Assembly (NCBI GenBank): GCA_946480465.1
Contig: CAMLJY010000006.1
Coordinates: forward strand, 89,109 to 153,108
Reading direction: 5' to 3'
DNA length: 64,000 nucleotides
DNA from: an uncultured Burkholderiales bacterium
Lineage (GTDB): Bacteria; Pseudomonadota; Gammaproteobacteria; Burkholderiales; Burkholderiaceae
Under the pieces are notes generated by a model. It made no database searches. It had not been told where the DNA came from and worked only from the letters and a program-made list of their open reading frames with translations. Position 1 is the stretch's first letter; every line of letters begins with the position of its first letter. Shown here one piece after another: positions 48,131-57,607 of this stretch. A program made the position numbers and the translations under genes.

Positions 48131-50857
48131 TTACCGGGCCTGTGTCGCCTCCTGCTCCGCCCATCGGCGCAGTTCCGCGGCATCCGGGTGCCGGTAGGTG
48201 GTTGGTCCCACTTTTTCGGCCCAAAGACGCGCGTCTTGAGTGCGCCCCTGTCGCACCGCAATCAGGCCAAGCAAAGCCATCGCAGGCGCATGCCCACGCT
48301 CACCGGCGGCCTGCAGCCTTTCCGCTGCGGCTGCCCAGTGGATTCCCGCTTCGTCTACCCGGCCCGCACGCCGCAACGCTTCGCCAAGCACCAAACCGGC
48401 CGCTGCAACGATGGGCACCTGCTCGGCGTCCAGCGGTTTCCCGGCGCTCTCGTGCTGCCTCATGTCGTCGAGATAGGCCCGGAGGTCGCCTACCGACCTG
48501 CCGCTCATTTCCTGTGTCAACCGCGCGCGTAGCACGGTCAGCCTTCCGCGCTGATTGACCAGCCAGCGCACTTTCCGGTCGGGTGAGGCCATCAAGCGCG
48601 CGGTGGCAGCCTCGATGGCGGGCAATTGCGCCTGGGCGCGTTCCTTCGCTCCCTGGGCCCACTCGGCTTCCGCCCAGCTGAGCCGCGCCGCGGCCAGTTG
48701 CGCCAGCCAATCCAGGTTCGCGGCGTCGGCGCTCACCAGTGGCTCGAAGCCTTGGATCGCCTCGCGTGCGCTGGCGGCAGCCGCCTCGGCCTGCCCCAGA
48801 TTCAATTGCAGGCGGCTGACTTCGTAGACGGCATTGGCCATGTGGTACTGGACACGGCGGTCGCGCGCTGCATCCGGCACACGGGCGACGGCCTCGCGCT
48901 TGGCCTGCTGCGCGGCGATGGCCCCGGCATAGTCATGCACGGACTCCCGCGCCTTGGCGACCCAGCCCAGCGCATTGCCCAGCTCCACGTTGAGGGCGGG
49001 ACGCTCGGAAACAGCGCCTTGCAGGCCTTGGCGCGCCCGCTCGAAGGCCTTCAGGGCATCAGCGGGCCGGCCGCCCTCGTGCTGCATCACGCCGAGGTTC
49101 ACGTCGGCAAAGGCTTGCTCGACGCGCCAATCGAGTTTGCCCGGCTCCAGCTTCACCAGCCGCTGCGCCAGCGCCTGGTAACGGCCGAACGCCGCCTCCG
49201 CTTCCTGAGCCAAGCCGCGCCGCCGCGCGACGAAGCCGACCCAGTACTCGCTTTGCGCATGGTTGAACAGGTGCTGCGGCACGTCGGGGTGGCGCGCCAG
49301 CAGTTCGGCGGTGCTGGCGGCGGCTTCGCCGAAGCGGCGCGCGGCCTCGTCCAGCTGGCCGCGCTTCTCCGCGATCTCGCCGACCAGGTGCAATGCCCGG
49401 GCACGCCGGCCCAGCGATGCGGCGTCCAGCCGGCTCGGGTCCTGCGCCGCGTAGTAGGCCAGCGCCCGGTCGCCCACCGCGTCCAGCGCGTCCAGCCGGC
49501 CCACCGACTTCAGCCGCGGCGGCATGTCGCCGAGCATGAATTCGATCAGGCCTTCGGCCTGGGCCTGCTGCTGCTGCGCGACGCGGGCCTCATGCCAGGC
49601 GACGCCGGCCGCGGTGGCCAGCGCCAGTGCCGCAGCGCTGCCGGCAGCCACCGGCACGCGATTGCGGCGCAGGAACTTGGCGGCGCGGTAGCGCCAGCCG
49701 TCCGGCCGGGCGGTGATGGGCAGGTGCTCGAGATACCGCTGGATGTCATCGGCCAGGGCGGCCGCGTTGGCATAGCGTTCGGCCGGCGCCTTCTTGAGGG
49801 CGCGGGCGGCGATGGTGTCCAGGTCGCCCTTCAGCTCGCGCGCACGCTTCGCGGCCCCGGAGCCGCCGGCGCTCAGGGCCGCGTCCGACAGCCGCTGCGG
49901 CTCCCGATCGACCACCGCCTGCATCTTCTGCAGCGAGGTGGTGGTCGGGTCGTCGCCCCCCGTGGGATGGGCGCCGCCCAGCAGCCTGAACAGCAGCACG
50001 CCCAGTGAATAGACGTCGGTGGCGGTGGTCACGTCGCCGCCTTCCAGCTGCTCGGGCGCGGCGTACTGCGGCGTGAAGGCGCGGCCGGCGGCCTGCGTCA
50101 CGTCGCCGTCGCCGGCGGACTGGCCGGCATCGTCGAGCAGCTTGGCGATGCCGAAGTCCAGCAGCTTCACCTCGCCCGCCGGCGTGACGAGGATGTTCGA
50201 CGGCTTCAGGTCGCGGTGCAGGATCAGCCGGTTGTGCGCATGCGCCACCGCGCCCAGCACGTCGAGGAACAGGCGCAGCCGCGCATGCAGGTCCAGGCCC
50301 TGCTGCTCGCAGTGCCGGTCCAAGGGCTCGCCGGCGACGTACTCCAGCACCAGGTACGGCTGCGCAGGGCTCGCGCCGACGCCCAGGTGGCCCGCGTCGA
50401 GCAGGCGCGCGATGTTCGGATGGGCCAGCCGCGCCAGGATGCTGCCCTCGCGCGCGAAGCGGGCCTCCTCGCCGCGGCGCAACAGGCCGCCCTGCAGGAA
50501 CTTGATCGCGACCTCGCCTTCGTAGCGGCCATCGGTGCGGCGCGCCAGCCACACGCTGCCCATGCCGCCGCGGCCCAGCTCGCGCTCCAGTGTGTAGGCG
50601 CCGACGCGCCGGCCCGCCAGGTCTTCCGCCTTCGCATGGGCGGCCGGCGCGGTCAAGGCCGACCCCTCGAGAAACCCCTCGCGGTCGATCTCGGTCAGCT
50701 GGTCGGTGAGCCGCGCCAGCATCCCGGCCAACTCGGCATCCTGCGCGCCCAGGGCCGCGAGCCGGGCCGCCCGGGCTTCCGGCGGCAGGTCGAGCAGTTC
50801 ATCGAGCAGCGGCGACAGCTTGGCCCAGCGTTGCGGGTCAATTCCGGGGGGCGGCAT
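48131..50857 (-). CDS. Membrane Ser/Thr protein kinase with TPR-like C-terminus
   Basis: Hanks-type kinase of 908 aa. The G-loop is GRGGMGSV (96-103), the ATP-anchoring Lys is Lys119 in VAIK, the catalytic loop HRDLKPSN (214-221) and DFG 234-236, so it should be active. One membrane helix follows (about 397-420, AAGSAAALALATAAGVAW). The C-terminal 480 residues are helical TPR-like repeats and may be a periplasmic sensor or scaffold part. It lies 54 bp after the ECF sigma gene and before the DP-EP gene; sigma and kinase probably form one signalling unit. Confidence 0.94.
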   Translation of the reverse strand: MPPPGIDPQRWAKLSPLLDELLDLPPEARAARLAALGAQDAELAGMLARLTDQLTEIDREGFLEGSALTAPAAHAKAEDLAGRRVGAYTLERELGRGGMGSVWLARRTDGRYEGEVAIKFLQGGLLRRGEEARFAREGSILARLAHPNIARLLDAGHLGVGASPAQPYLVLEYVAGEPLDRHCEQQGLDLHARLRLFLDVLGAVAHAHNRLILHRDLKPSNILVTPAGEVKLLDFGIAKLLDDAGQSAGDGDVTQAAGRAFTPQYAAPEQLEGGDVTTATDVYSLGVLLFRLLGGAHPTGGDDPTTTSLQKMQAVVDREPQRLSDAALSAGGSGAAKRARELKGDLDTIAARALKKAPAERYANAAALADDIQRYLEHLPITARPDGWRYRAAKFLRRNRVPVAAGSAAALALATAAGVAWHEARVAQQQQAQAEGLIEFMLGDMPPRLKSVGRLDALDAVGDRALAYYAAQDPSRLDAASLGRRARALHLVGEIAEKRGQLDEAARRFGEAAASTAELLARHPDVPQHLFNHAQSEYWVGFVARRRGLAQEAEAAFGRYQALAQRLVKLEPGKLDWRVEQAFADVNLGVMQHEGGRPADALKAFERARQGLQGAVSERPALNVELGNALGWVAKARESVHDYAGAIAAQQAKREAVARVPDAARDRRVQYHMANAVYEVSRLQLNLGQAEAAAASAREAIQGFEPLVSADAANLDWLAQLAAARLSWAEAEWAQGAKERAQAQLPAIEAATARLMASPDRKVRWLVNQRGRLTVLRARLTQEMSGRSVGDLRAYLDDMRQHESAGKPLDAEQVPIVAAAGLVLGEALRRAGRVDEAGIHWAAAAERLQAAGERGHAPAMALLGLIAVRQGRTQDARLWAEKVGPTTYRHPDAAELRRWAEQEATQAR

Positions 50858-50911
50858 GGACGTGGCGTCGGAGGGAAAACGGAACCGTGGGTGCGGGGTG
50901 CGCCATGCCCG

Positions 50912-51463
50912 TCAGCGCAGCGCGAGCGACAGGAACATGCGCGCCTTCTGCCAGTCGCGCTGCACGGTGCGTTCGGTCACGCCCAGACTGGCCGCCACCT
51001 CGGCTTCGGACAGGCCGCCGAAGTAGCGCAGTTCCACCACCTGCGCCAGGCGCGGCTCCAGCACGGCCAACTCGTCCAGTGCCTCGTGCACGCGCAGCAC
51101 CTCGTCCTCGTGCGCGGTACCGCCATCGACCACCGTGGTCTTCAGCGTGACGTGCTCGGCATCGCCGCCGCGGCGCTCCGCCAGGCGTGCGCGGACCACG
51201 TCGACCACGACCGCCCGCATCACCTTGGCCGCGTAGGCCAGGAAGTGGTGGCGGTCCGGGAAGTCCAGCGAGCGGCCACCGTTCAGGCGCAGGAAGGACT
51301 CGTGCACCAGGGCGGTGGTGTCCAGCAGCGTCATCTCGCCGGACTGCCGCAGGCGGCTGCGGGCCAGCCGGCGCAGGTCGGCGTAGAGCAGCCCATAGGC
51401 CTGGTCGGCGGCAAGTCGGTCGCCGCCCAGGGCAGCCCGCAGCAAGGCGGTGATCTCGGTCAT
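50912..51463 (-). CDS. ECF-type RNA polymerase sigma factor (TIGR02999-like)
   Basis: A 183-aa sigma-70 family protein with region 2 (YADLRRLARSRLRQSGEMTL; HHFLAYAAKVMRAVVVDVVR) and region 4 helix-turn-helix (LSEAEVAASLGVTERTVQRD). The sequence resembles the ECF subgroup TIGR02999, whose members are typically encoded next to Hanks-type kinases instead of a classical anti-sigma factor, as here. The start at 51463 (MTEITALLRAAL) fits the family. Confidence 0.9.
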   Translation of the reverse strand: MTEITALLRAALGGDRLAADQAYGLLYADLRRLARSRLRQSGEMTLLDTTALVHESFLRLNGGRSLDFPDRHHFLAYAAKVMRAVVVDVVRARLAERRGGDAEHVTLKTTVVDGGTAHEDEVLRVHEALDELAVLEPRLAQVVELRYFGGLSEAEVAASLGVTERTVQRDWQKARMFLSLALR

Positions 51464-51679
51464 GGGGAACGGTCCGGGAGCGCGCTGCAACCCCGTGCAT
51501 GAAGCAGAGCCGGGCCCGACTGTATCCGGGGGGCGGCTGACTTTCTCGAGGCCGATGTCGGGATCCGCCCGCCGATTGCGTTGCAGCAACCGAGGGGATG
51601 GTGCGCGGTGCGCCGCAGGGAGGACAAAGACGCCGCTCGCGCCATCCCCTCGCCTTTCCGCACGTCTTCACCTGGATGG

Positions 51680-52414
51680 ATGGTCATGCAGCCTCCCCCG
51701 AACGACAACCCGCAGCCGGATGCCGGCGCCCCCGCCGGCTCCGCCGCCGACCAGCGCGCCGACGCCGATGCCTGCGGCATCGCCGCGATGATGAGCCAGG
51801 GCAAGCCAGCGCGGCCGCCCGCCCCCAGCCGCGCGGCGCCGGTGGAAGGCACCGCGGGCCTCATCGAGCAGGTCGACCGCCAGATCGCCCGCAGTCGGCG
51901 GCACAAACAGCCCTTCGCGTTGCTGTGCCTGGTGGCCGACCAGATCGCCGGGACCGATGGCCGCGATGACGCGGACCAGGCCCGGCGTGCGCTCGCCGAC
52001 TGCGCCAGCCGGCTGTGCAGCCGGGTGCGCGCCACCGACCAGGTGCTGCGCTACGGCCCCCGCCATTTCGGCGTGCTGCTGCCCGATGCCAACGAGGCCG
52101 CGGCCTGGGCCGTCTCCCTGCGCCTGCTCGGCGCCGGAGCCGGCATCTACCGAGTGGGCGATGCACTGCTGGAACTGCGGCTGTGCGCCGGGCATGCGGT
52201 CTATCCCGACGCCGGCACGGACGGCGCCGCCCTGGTGCACGCCGCGCACGTGACGACGACGGCACCGGCGCAGCAGGCAGAGCGCCGCCGGCGGCCGCCG
52301 CCTGAGGACGCCCAGCCCGCCCAGCCCGCCCGGGAAGGCCGCCACGGCGGCGTGGCGACGGAGCCGGCCGCGTACCCGGAGCAACCCCTGGACTGGGGTC
52401 CCTGGTGGCGATGA
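51680..52414 (+). CDS. Degenerate GGDEF-domain protein
   Basis: A 244-aa protein with Pro/Ala-rich ends and a central GGDEF-like domain (about 55-185 in this numbering: LIEQVDRQIARSRRHKQPFA; CSRVRATDQVLRYGPRHFGV). The active-site loop that would read R-x-GGDEF is YGPRHF, so the catalytic acidic residues are gone and diguanylate cyclase activity is not expected. It could bind c-di-GMP or GTP or act by protein contact. Start 51680; ATG two codons later also possible. Convergent with pdxA. Confidence 0.68.
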   Translation: MVMQPPPNDNPQPDAGAPAGSAADQRADADACGIAAMMSQGKPARPPAPSRAAPVEGTAGLIEQVDRQIARSRRHKQPFALLCLVADQIAGTDGRDDADQARRALADCASRLCSRVRATDQVLRYGPRHFGVLLPDANEAAAWAVSLRLLGAGAGIYRVGDALLELRLCAGHAVYPDAGTDGAALVHAAHVTTTAPAQQAERRRRPPPEDAQPAQPAREGRHGGVATEPAAYPEQPLDWGPWWR

Positions 52415-52439
52415 GCGCGCAGCCCGGCGGACCGAAGGG

Positions 52440-53453
52440 TCAGGCAGCGCCGGCCAGCCTGCGCGCCATGCGCAGCGCCGCGCGCAGGCTCGCCGCCTCG
52501 GCCACGCCGCGCCCGGCGATGTCGAAGGCGGTGCCATGGTCCGGGCTCGTGCGGACGATCGGCAGGCCCAGCGTGACGTTCACGCCCTCTTCCACGCCCA
52601 GGTACTTCACCGCGATCAGGCCATGGTCGTGGATCATCGAGACGACCACGTCGAACTCGCCCGGGTGAGCCGGTGGCGCATGCCGCGCCCGCATGAAGAC
52701 CGTGTCGGGGGCGAAGGGGCCTTGCACGTCCAGGCCTTCGGCCACCGCCTGCGCGATCGCCGGAGCGATGATGCGCAGCTCTTCATCGCCGAACAGGCCG
52801 CCCTCGCCGGCATGCGGATTGAGCCCCGCCACCGCGATGCGCGGCCGCTCGATGCCCCAGCGCTTCATCGCGGCATCGGTGATGCGCAAGGTCTCCAGCA
52901 CGCCGGCCAGGTCCAGCGCCTCGATGGCCTGGCGCAGGCTGACGTGGATGGTCACCAGCACCACGCGCAGCTCCGGATTCGCCAGCATCATGCGCACCGC
53001 GCCGGCGCCGGTGAGCGCCTGCAACATCTCGGTGTGGCCGGGATAGGGCACGCCGGCGGCGGACAGCGCTTCCTTGTGGATCGGCGCGGTCACCAGGCCC
53101 GCCGCCTCGCCGCGCAGCGCCAGCGCCGCGCCGGCTTCGATGCAGCGGGCCGCGGCAGAGCCGCAGGGCGCCTGAACCCGGCCCTGCGGCAGGGCGTCCA
53201 GCCCGAGCGGCAGGCCGTCGGGCTGCCACACGGGCACGCAGCCGGGCGGCGGCAGGTCGGTCGGCCGCTCGAGCACCACCACCGGGCACAGCAGGCCGCA
53301 CTGGCGAACCGCGCGGCGCATCACGCCGGCGTCGCCGACGACCACACAGCGGCCGCTCTCTTCGGACGCTAGCGCGCGCGCCACGATTTCCGGGCCGATG
53401 CCGGCCGGGTCGCCCATGGTCACCGCCAGCAGGCCGTGGTTGCCGTCGTTCAT
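52440..53453 (-). CDS. pdxA: 4-hydroxythreonine-4-phosphate dehydrogenase (PdxA family)
   Basis: NAD-dependent dehydrogenase/decarboxylase of pyridoxal phosphate synthesis. 337 aa with GDPAGIGPE at the N-terminus, APIHKEAL, PGHTEML, NPHAGEGGLFG and IHDHGLIAVKY carrying the metal His residues, and GTAFDIAG near the end. PdxA2-type D-threonate phosphate dehydrogenases have the same motifs, and this copy lies by nif3-like and htrA genes instead of the usual ksgA/surA, so the exact substrate is slightly uncertain. It starts 7 bp after the Nif3-like stop. Confidence 0.9.
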   Translation of the reverse strand: MNDGNHGLLAVTMGDPAGIGPEIVARALASEESGRCVVVGDAGVMRRAVRQCGLLCPVVVLERPTDLPPPGCVPVWQPDGLPLGLDALPQGRVQAPCGSAAARCIEAGAALALRGEAAGLVTAPIHKEALSAAGVPYPGHTEMLQALTGAGAVRMMLANPELRVVLVTIHVSLRQAIEALDLAGVLETLRITDAAMKRWGIERPRIAVAGLNPHAGEGGLFGDEELRIIAPAIAQAVAEGLDVQGPFAPDTVFMRARHAPPAHPGEFDVVVSMIHDHGLIAVKYLGVEEGVNVTLGLPIVRTSPDHGTAFDIAGRGVAEAASLRAALRMARRLAGAA

Positions 53454-53460
53454 CGGGATG

Positions 53461-54210
53461 TCAGCCGGGATTGGGAATGTCGATGAAGTGGTGCACGAGG
53501 CCGAAGCGCCCGGCCACGTGCTCCGCCAGCGCCGGCGCGCCGTAGCGCTCGGTCGCATGGTGGCCGCAGGCGAGGAAGGCGACGCCGGTCTCGCGCGCGA
53601 TGTGGGCCTGCGGTTCGGAGATCTCGCCGGTCAGGAAGGCGTCGGCGCCGGCGGCGATGGCCGCCTCGAAGTAGCCCTGCGCGCCGCCCGTGCACCAGGC
53701 GATGCGCGCCAGCGGCCGGCCGTCACCCGGCACCAGCACCGGCGTGCGCCCGAGGCGTTCGGCGACGGTGGCGGCCAGGAGGTCGGCATCGCCCAGTGCG
53801 CCCGCCGGGCCGATGAAGCCGAGCGACTGCTCGCCGAAGCGCGCGTCCGCCTGCAGGCCGAGCACGCGGCCGAGCTGGGCGTTGTTGCCCCAGTCCGCAT
53901 GCGCATCCAGCGGCAGGTGGTAGGCGAACAGGTTGATGCCATGCGTGATCAGGCGCGCCACCCGCTCGCGCAGCCAGCCCGTCAGGCGGCCATCGTGGCC
54001 ACGCCAGAACAGGCCATGGTGGACGAGGATGGCATCGGCGCCGCGCTCGATCGCCGCGTCGATCAGCGCGCGGCTCGCGGTGACGCCCGAGACCAACGTG
54101 CGCACCTCGGCGCCACCTTCGATCTGCAGGCCGTTCGGCCCATAATCCCGGAACGTGTCGACGGCCAGCAGCGTGGCCAGATAGACCTCCAGTTCGCGCC
54201 GTTGCACCAT
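53461..54210 (-). CDS. Nif3-like dinuclear metal centre protein
   Basis: A 249-aa protein of the Nif3/YbgI (GTP cyclohydrolase I type 2-like) family, which forms hexameric toroids with two metals per site. Metal ligands are visible in ILVHHGLFW, YHLPLDAH and the C-terminal ACGHHATERYGA. Biochemical role unsettled in the family. In operon with pdxA downstream; divergent from htrA. Confidence 0.94.
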   Translation of the reverse strand: MVQRRELEVYLATLLAVDTFRDYGPNGLQIEGGAEVRTLVSGVTASRALIDAAIERGADAILVHHGLFWRGHDGRLTGWLRERVARLITHGINLFAYHLPLDAHADWGNNAQLGRVLGLQADARFGEQSLGFIGPAGALGDADLLAATVAERLGRTPVLVPGDGRPLARIAWCTGGAQGYFEAAIAAGADAFLTGEISEPQAHIARETGVAFLACGHHATERYGAPALAEHVAGRFGLVHHFIDIPNPG

Positions 54211-54251
54211 ACGCCGGCCGCTCCTTTCCTTCTCGTGCCTTGCCCCCGCCG

Positions 54252-55430
54252 ATGCGACGACTCTGGCTGATTTTCTCGCAGGCCGCCACGGTCGCCCTGG
54301 CGGTGCTGTTCGTGGTCGGCACCCTCAAGCCGCAGTGGCTGATGCGCGAAGGCCGGCCGCTGACCGACGTGGTCTCCCTGCGCACCGCACCGGAGCCGGC
54401 CGGGGGGGCGGCAGCGGCAGAGGCCCCGCCGGGCGCGGCCAGCGGCTTCACGGGTTATCACGCCGCGGCGCGCGCAGCGGCGCCGGCGGTGGTCAGCGTC
54501 ACCGCCAGCAAGGCCGGCCGGCGCAATCCGCATGCGCAGGACCCGACCTTCCGCTTCTTCTTCCACGAGCGCGGCGCGGAAACGCAGGTCGGCATGGGCT
54601 CGGGCGTGATCGTCTCGCCCGAAGGCATCCTGCTGACCAACAACCACGTGATCGCCGGTGCCACCGAGATCGACGTGCGCCTGTCCGACGGCCGCGAGGC
54701 GCGCGCCGAAGTGGTGGGCACCGACCCCGAGACCGACCTGGCGGTGCTGCGCATCGCGATGGACCGGCTGCCCGCGATCACGCTGGGACGGCTGGAGGCA
54801 CTGCAGGTCGGCGATGTCGTGCTCGCGATCGGCAACCCGTTCAACGTCGGGCAGACGGTCACCTCGGGCATCGTCAGCGCGCTGGGCCGGCAGGGCCTGG
54901 GGTTGTCGACCTTCGAAAGCTTCGTGCAGACCGACGCGGCGATCAACCCCGGCAACTCGGGCGGCGCGCTGGTCGACGTGCGGGGCCACCTGGTGGGCAT
55001 CAACACCGCCATCTTTTCGCGTTCGGGCGGTAGCATGGGCATCGGCTTCGCGATCCCCGTCGACGTCGCGCAGCAGGTGATGGAAGGCCTGCTGCGGGAC
55101 GGCCAGGTCACGCGGGGCTGGATCGGCGTCGAACCGCGGGATTTGACGCCGGAGTTCGCCGAGAACTTCAAGCTGCCGGTCAAGGAAGGCGCGCTGATCA
55201 CCGGCGTGCTGCAGGACGGCCCCGCCAGCAAGGGCGGCATGCGGCCCGGGGACGTGGTGACCGCGGTCGGCGGCCGGCCGGTCGCGAACACCGCCGAGCT
55301 GCTGAACCGCGTGGCCGCGCTGAAGCCGGGCAGCGAGGCATCGATCGACGTGCAGCGCGGCAACCAGACGGTGCAGGTGACGCTGGTGGTCGGCCAGCGA
55401 CCGCGCCAGCCGGGCAGCCCGCGGCGCTGA
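54252..55430 (+). CDS. HtrA/DegS-like serine protease with one PDZ domain
   Basis: Envelope quality-control protease, 392 aa. A single N-terminal membrane helix (LWLIFSQAATVALAVLFVVG) anchors it with the catalytic part in the periplasm. The triad is His132 (TNNHVIAG), Asp162 (DPETDLAVLR) and Ser236 (NPGNSGGALVD). One PDZ domain follows (about 275-385: MRPGDVVTAVGGRPVANTAE). The single PDZ and membrane anchor resemble DegS more than DegP. Faces the tat operon convergently, as in many Burkholderiales. Confidence 0.94.
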   Translation: MRRLWLIFSQAATVALAVLFVVGTLKPQWLMREGRPLTDVVSLRTAPEPAGGAAAAEAPPGAASGFTGYHAAARAAAPAVVSVTASKAGRRNPHAQDPTFRFFFHERGAETQVGMGSGVIVSPEGILLTNNHVIAGATEIDVRLSDGREARAEVVGTDPETDLAVLRIAMDRLPAITLGRLEALQVGDVVLAIGNPFNVGQTVTSGIVSALGRQGLGLSTFESFVQTDAAINPGNSGGALVDVRGHLVGINTAIFSRSGGSMGIGFAIPVDVAQQVMEGLLRDGQVTRGWIGVEPRDLTPEFAENFKLPVKEGALITGVLQDGPASKGGMRPGDVVTAVGGRPVANTAELLNRVAALKPGSEASIDVQRGNQTVQVTLVVGQRPRQPGSPRR

Positions 55431-55532
55431 AGGGCGCATGCCCCCGGGAGGGCGGCCAGCGCTTCCGCAGGCAGCGCGGTCGGGCGCAGTGGCACCCGCC
55501 GGCACCAGCGCTTGCGCGATGGCGCGGCCGGG

Positions 55533-56330
55533 TCAGGTGTCGGTCGTCGTGCCCGCCTTCGCGGCATCGGGCTCGGGGGGCGGCTGCGTGTGCTTGACGA
55601 AGAGCTTCGCCGCCCAGATGCCCATCTCGTACAGCAGGCACATGGGCACCGCCAGCGCCAGTTGCGAGATCACGTCCGGCGGCGTCACCACTGCCGCGAT
55701 GATGAAGGCGCCGACGATGAAGTAGCCGCGGAAGGACTTCAGCTGCTCCGTCGACACCATGCCGATGCGCACCAGCACGACGACCGCGACCGGCACCTCG
55801 AAGGCGATGCCGAAGACGAGGAAGAGCGTCAGTACAAAGCCGAAGTACTGCTCGATGTCCGGCGCCGCCGTGATCGTGCTGGGCGCGAAGGCCTGGATGA
55901 ACTTCGACATCCCGGGGATCACGAGGAAATAGCAGAACGCGACGCCGATGATGAAGAGCAGCGTGCTGCTGATCACCAGCGGCAGCACCAGCTTCTTCTC
56001 GTGCGAATAGAGGCCGGGCGCGACGAAGGCCCAGACCTGGTACAGCACCACCGGCAGCGCCACCATGAAGGCCGCCATCAGCGTGATCTTCAGCGGCACC
56101 AGGATCGGCGAGATCACGTTGGTGGCGATCAGCGTGGCGCCGCGCGGCAGGTGCGCCACCATCGGTGCGGCCAGCAGGTCGTACAGGCCCGACGGGCCGG
56201 GAAAGAAGGCCAGCACGCCGAAGGCAACGGCCACGGCCAGCAGCGCGCGGACCAGGCGGTCACGCAGTTCGATCAGGTGGGAGACGAAGGGCTGTTCGGT
56301 GCCTTCGAGCTCATCGCGGGGCTCGCTCAT
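55533..56330 (-). CDS. tatC: Sec-independent translocase subunit TatC
   Basis: Core polytopic subunit of the twin-arginine translocase, 265 aa with six membrane helices. Family signatures: PFVSHLIELRDRLVRALLAV near the N-terminus, ALPVVLYQVWAFVAPGLYSH and FGIAFEVPVAVVVLVRIG. Last of tatA-tatB-tatC. The charged C-terminal tail is Pro-rich. Confidence 0.97.
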   Translation of the reverse strand: MSEPRDELEGTEQPFVSHLIELRDRLVRALLAVAVAFGVLAFFPGPSGLYDLLAAPMVAHLPRGATLIATNVISPILVPLKITLMAAFMVALPVVLYQVWAFVAPGLYSHEKKLVLPLVISSTLLFIIGVAFCYFLVIPGMSKFIQAFAPSTITAAPDIEQYFGFVLTLFLVFGIAFEVPVAVVVLVRIGMVSTEQLKSFRGYFIVGAFIIAAVVTPPDVISQLALAVPMCLLYEMGIWAAKLFVKHTQPPPEPDAAKAGTTTDT

Positions 56331-56370
56331 TCGTTCCTCGGGACTGCGAGCCGCGGCGTGCGCCGGTGGC

Positions 56371-56862
56371 TCATCGCTTCAAGGCCGGCGGGCGGAAGCG
56401 CGCCACGCGCGCCGCGCCGGACTGGGCGTGGCGGCGCACACTGGCGCGTTCCTTGTACCAGCGCGGCACGGCGCTGCGCTTCACGCGCCATTTCTTGTTC
56501 GGCCGCTTGTACTGCGGTGGCGGGGGGGCCGGCGGTGCCGACAGGGGATCGTAGGGGTTGGCCTCGAACGACTGCTGCAGTTCGCCGACGCCTTCCGAGA
56601 AGGCCGCGCTCGCGGCATTGACCTCGCGCGAGACGGTGCTTTCGACGTCCCGCGCGGCGGATTCGAACTGCGACTTCATCTTCTGCAGTTCTTCCAGCTC
56701 GATCGAGCGGTTGACCTCCGCCTTCACGTCGGCCACGTAGCGGCGCGCCTTGCCGAGCATGTGGCCCACCGTGCGGGCAACGCGCGGCAGCTTCTCCGGC
56801 CCGATCACGATCAGCGCGACGGCGCCGATCAGGGCCAGCTTGTCGAATCCGAAGTCGATCAT
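56371..56862 (-). CDS. tatB: Sec-independent translocase subunit TatB
   Basis: 163-aa single-pass subunit that with TatC recognises twin-arginine signals. N-terminal helix [20 protein letters not shown] followed by [13 protein letters not shown], then a long amphipathic helix and a Pro-rich, basic tail ([15 protein letters not shown]). Between tatA and tatC. Confidence 0.95.
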   Translation of the reverse strand: MIDFGFDKLALIGAVALIVIGPEKLPRVARTVGHMLGKARRYVADVKAEVNRSIELEELQKMKSQFESAARDVESTVSREVNAASAAFSEGVGELQQSFEANPYDPLSAPPAPPPPQYKRPNKKWRVKRSAVPRWYKERASVRRHAQSGAARVARFRPPALKR

Positions 56863-56901
56863 CGGCGGTTTCCGGGAACGCGGCGGACCGCGAACGCTGG
56901 A

Positions 56902-57141
56902 TCAGGACTTCTGCTTCGCTTCGACGTCGACGGTATTCGGGTCGGCCTTGTTGGCCGTGACCTGCTGGGCCGGCGCACCCGCGGCTGCATCGGCCGACGT
57001 GCCGCCGTCGCGTACGCCGTCCTTGAAGCCCTTGACGGCCGCGCCGAGGTCGGAGCCCACGTTCTTCAGCTTCTTGGTGCCGAAGATCAGCAACACGACG
57101 GCCAGCACGATCAGCCAGTGCCAGATGCTGAAAGATCCCAT
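56902..57141 (-). CDS. tatA: Sec-independent translocase subunit TatA
   Basis: 79-aa pore-forming subunit: short membrane helix ([18 protein letters not shown]), hinge [12 protein letters not shown] and an amphipathic helix, then an acidic tail. First of the three tat genes. Confidence 0.96.
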   Translation of the reverse strand: MGSFSIWHWLIVLAVVLLIFGTKKLKNVGSDLGAAVKGFKDGVRDGGTSADAAAGAPAQQVTANKADPNTVDVEAKQKS

Positions 57142-57248
57142 GACGAACTCCTCTAGACGGAATGAATGATTCTAGGTGACCCGCTTCGCCGGCCGCGGTT
57201 CGCCCTGCGGGCGTGACAGCCCGCACGGGCAGCAGGAATTCGGGAAGG

Positions 57249-57596
57249 CTAGCCCTTCGCCCAGGGCCTGGGGCCGCCCATCACGTGCAGGTGCAGGTGC
57301 ATCACCTCCTGCATGCCGTCGCGGCCCGTGTTGATAACGTGGCGGTAACCGTTGGTGACACCGAGGTCGGCCATCAGCCTGGGCGAGACCGCCATCATCT
57401 TGCCCAGCAGCGCCTGGTCCTCCACCGTCACGTCGACCATGCTGGTGATGTGGCGCCTCGGGATGATCAGGATGTGCACCGGCGCCCAGGGATGGATGTC
57501 GTGGAAGGCAAGGATGTCCTCGTCCTCGTAGACCTTCTTCGACGGGATCTGCCCGGCGACGATCTTGCAGAAGATGCAGTTGGGGTCGTGGCTCAT
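57249..57596 (-). CDS. hinT: HIT-family purine nucleoside phosphoramidase
   Basis: A 115-aa HIT-domain hydrolase of nucleoside phosphoramidates and aminoacyl-adenylates. Motif HLHLH in EVMHLHLHVMGG carries the catalytic His, and CIFCKIVAGQIPSKKVYEDE is the usual N-terminus. Start at 57596 by family length. Located between the DUF4870 gene and tatA, a conserved order in this group. Confidence 0.95.
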   Translation of the reverse strand: MSHDPNCIFCKIVAGQIPSKKVYEDEDILAFHDIHPWAPVHILIIPRRHITSMVDVTVEDQALLGKMMAVSPRLMADLGVTNGYRHVINTGRDGMQEVMHLHLHVMGGPRPWAKG

Positions 57597-57607
57597 GGTG
57601 AAGGCAT

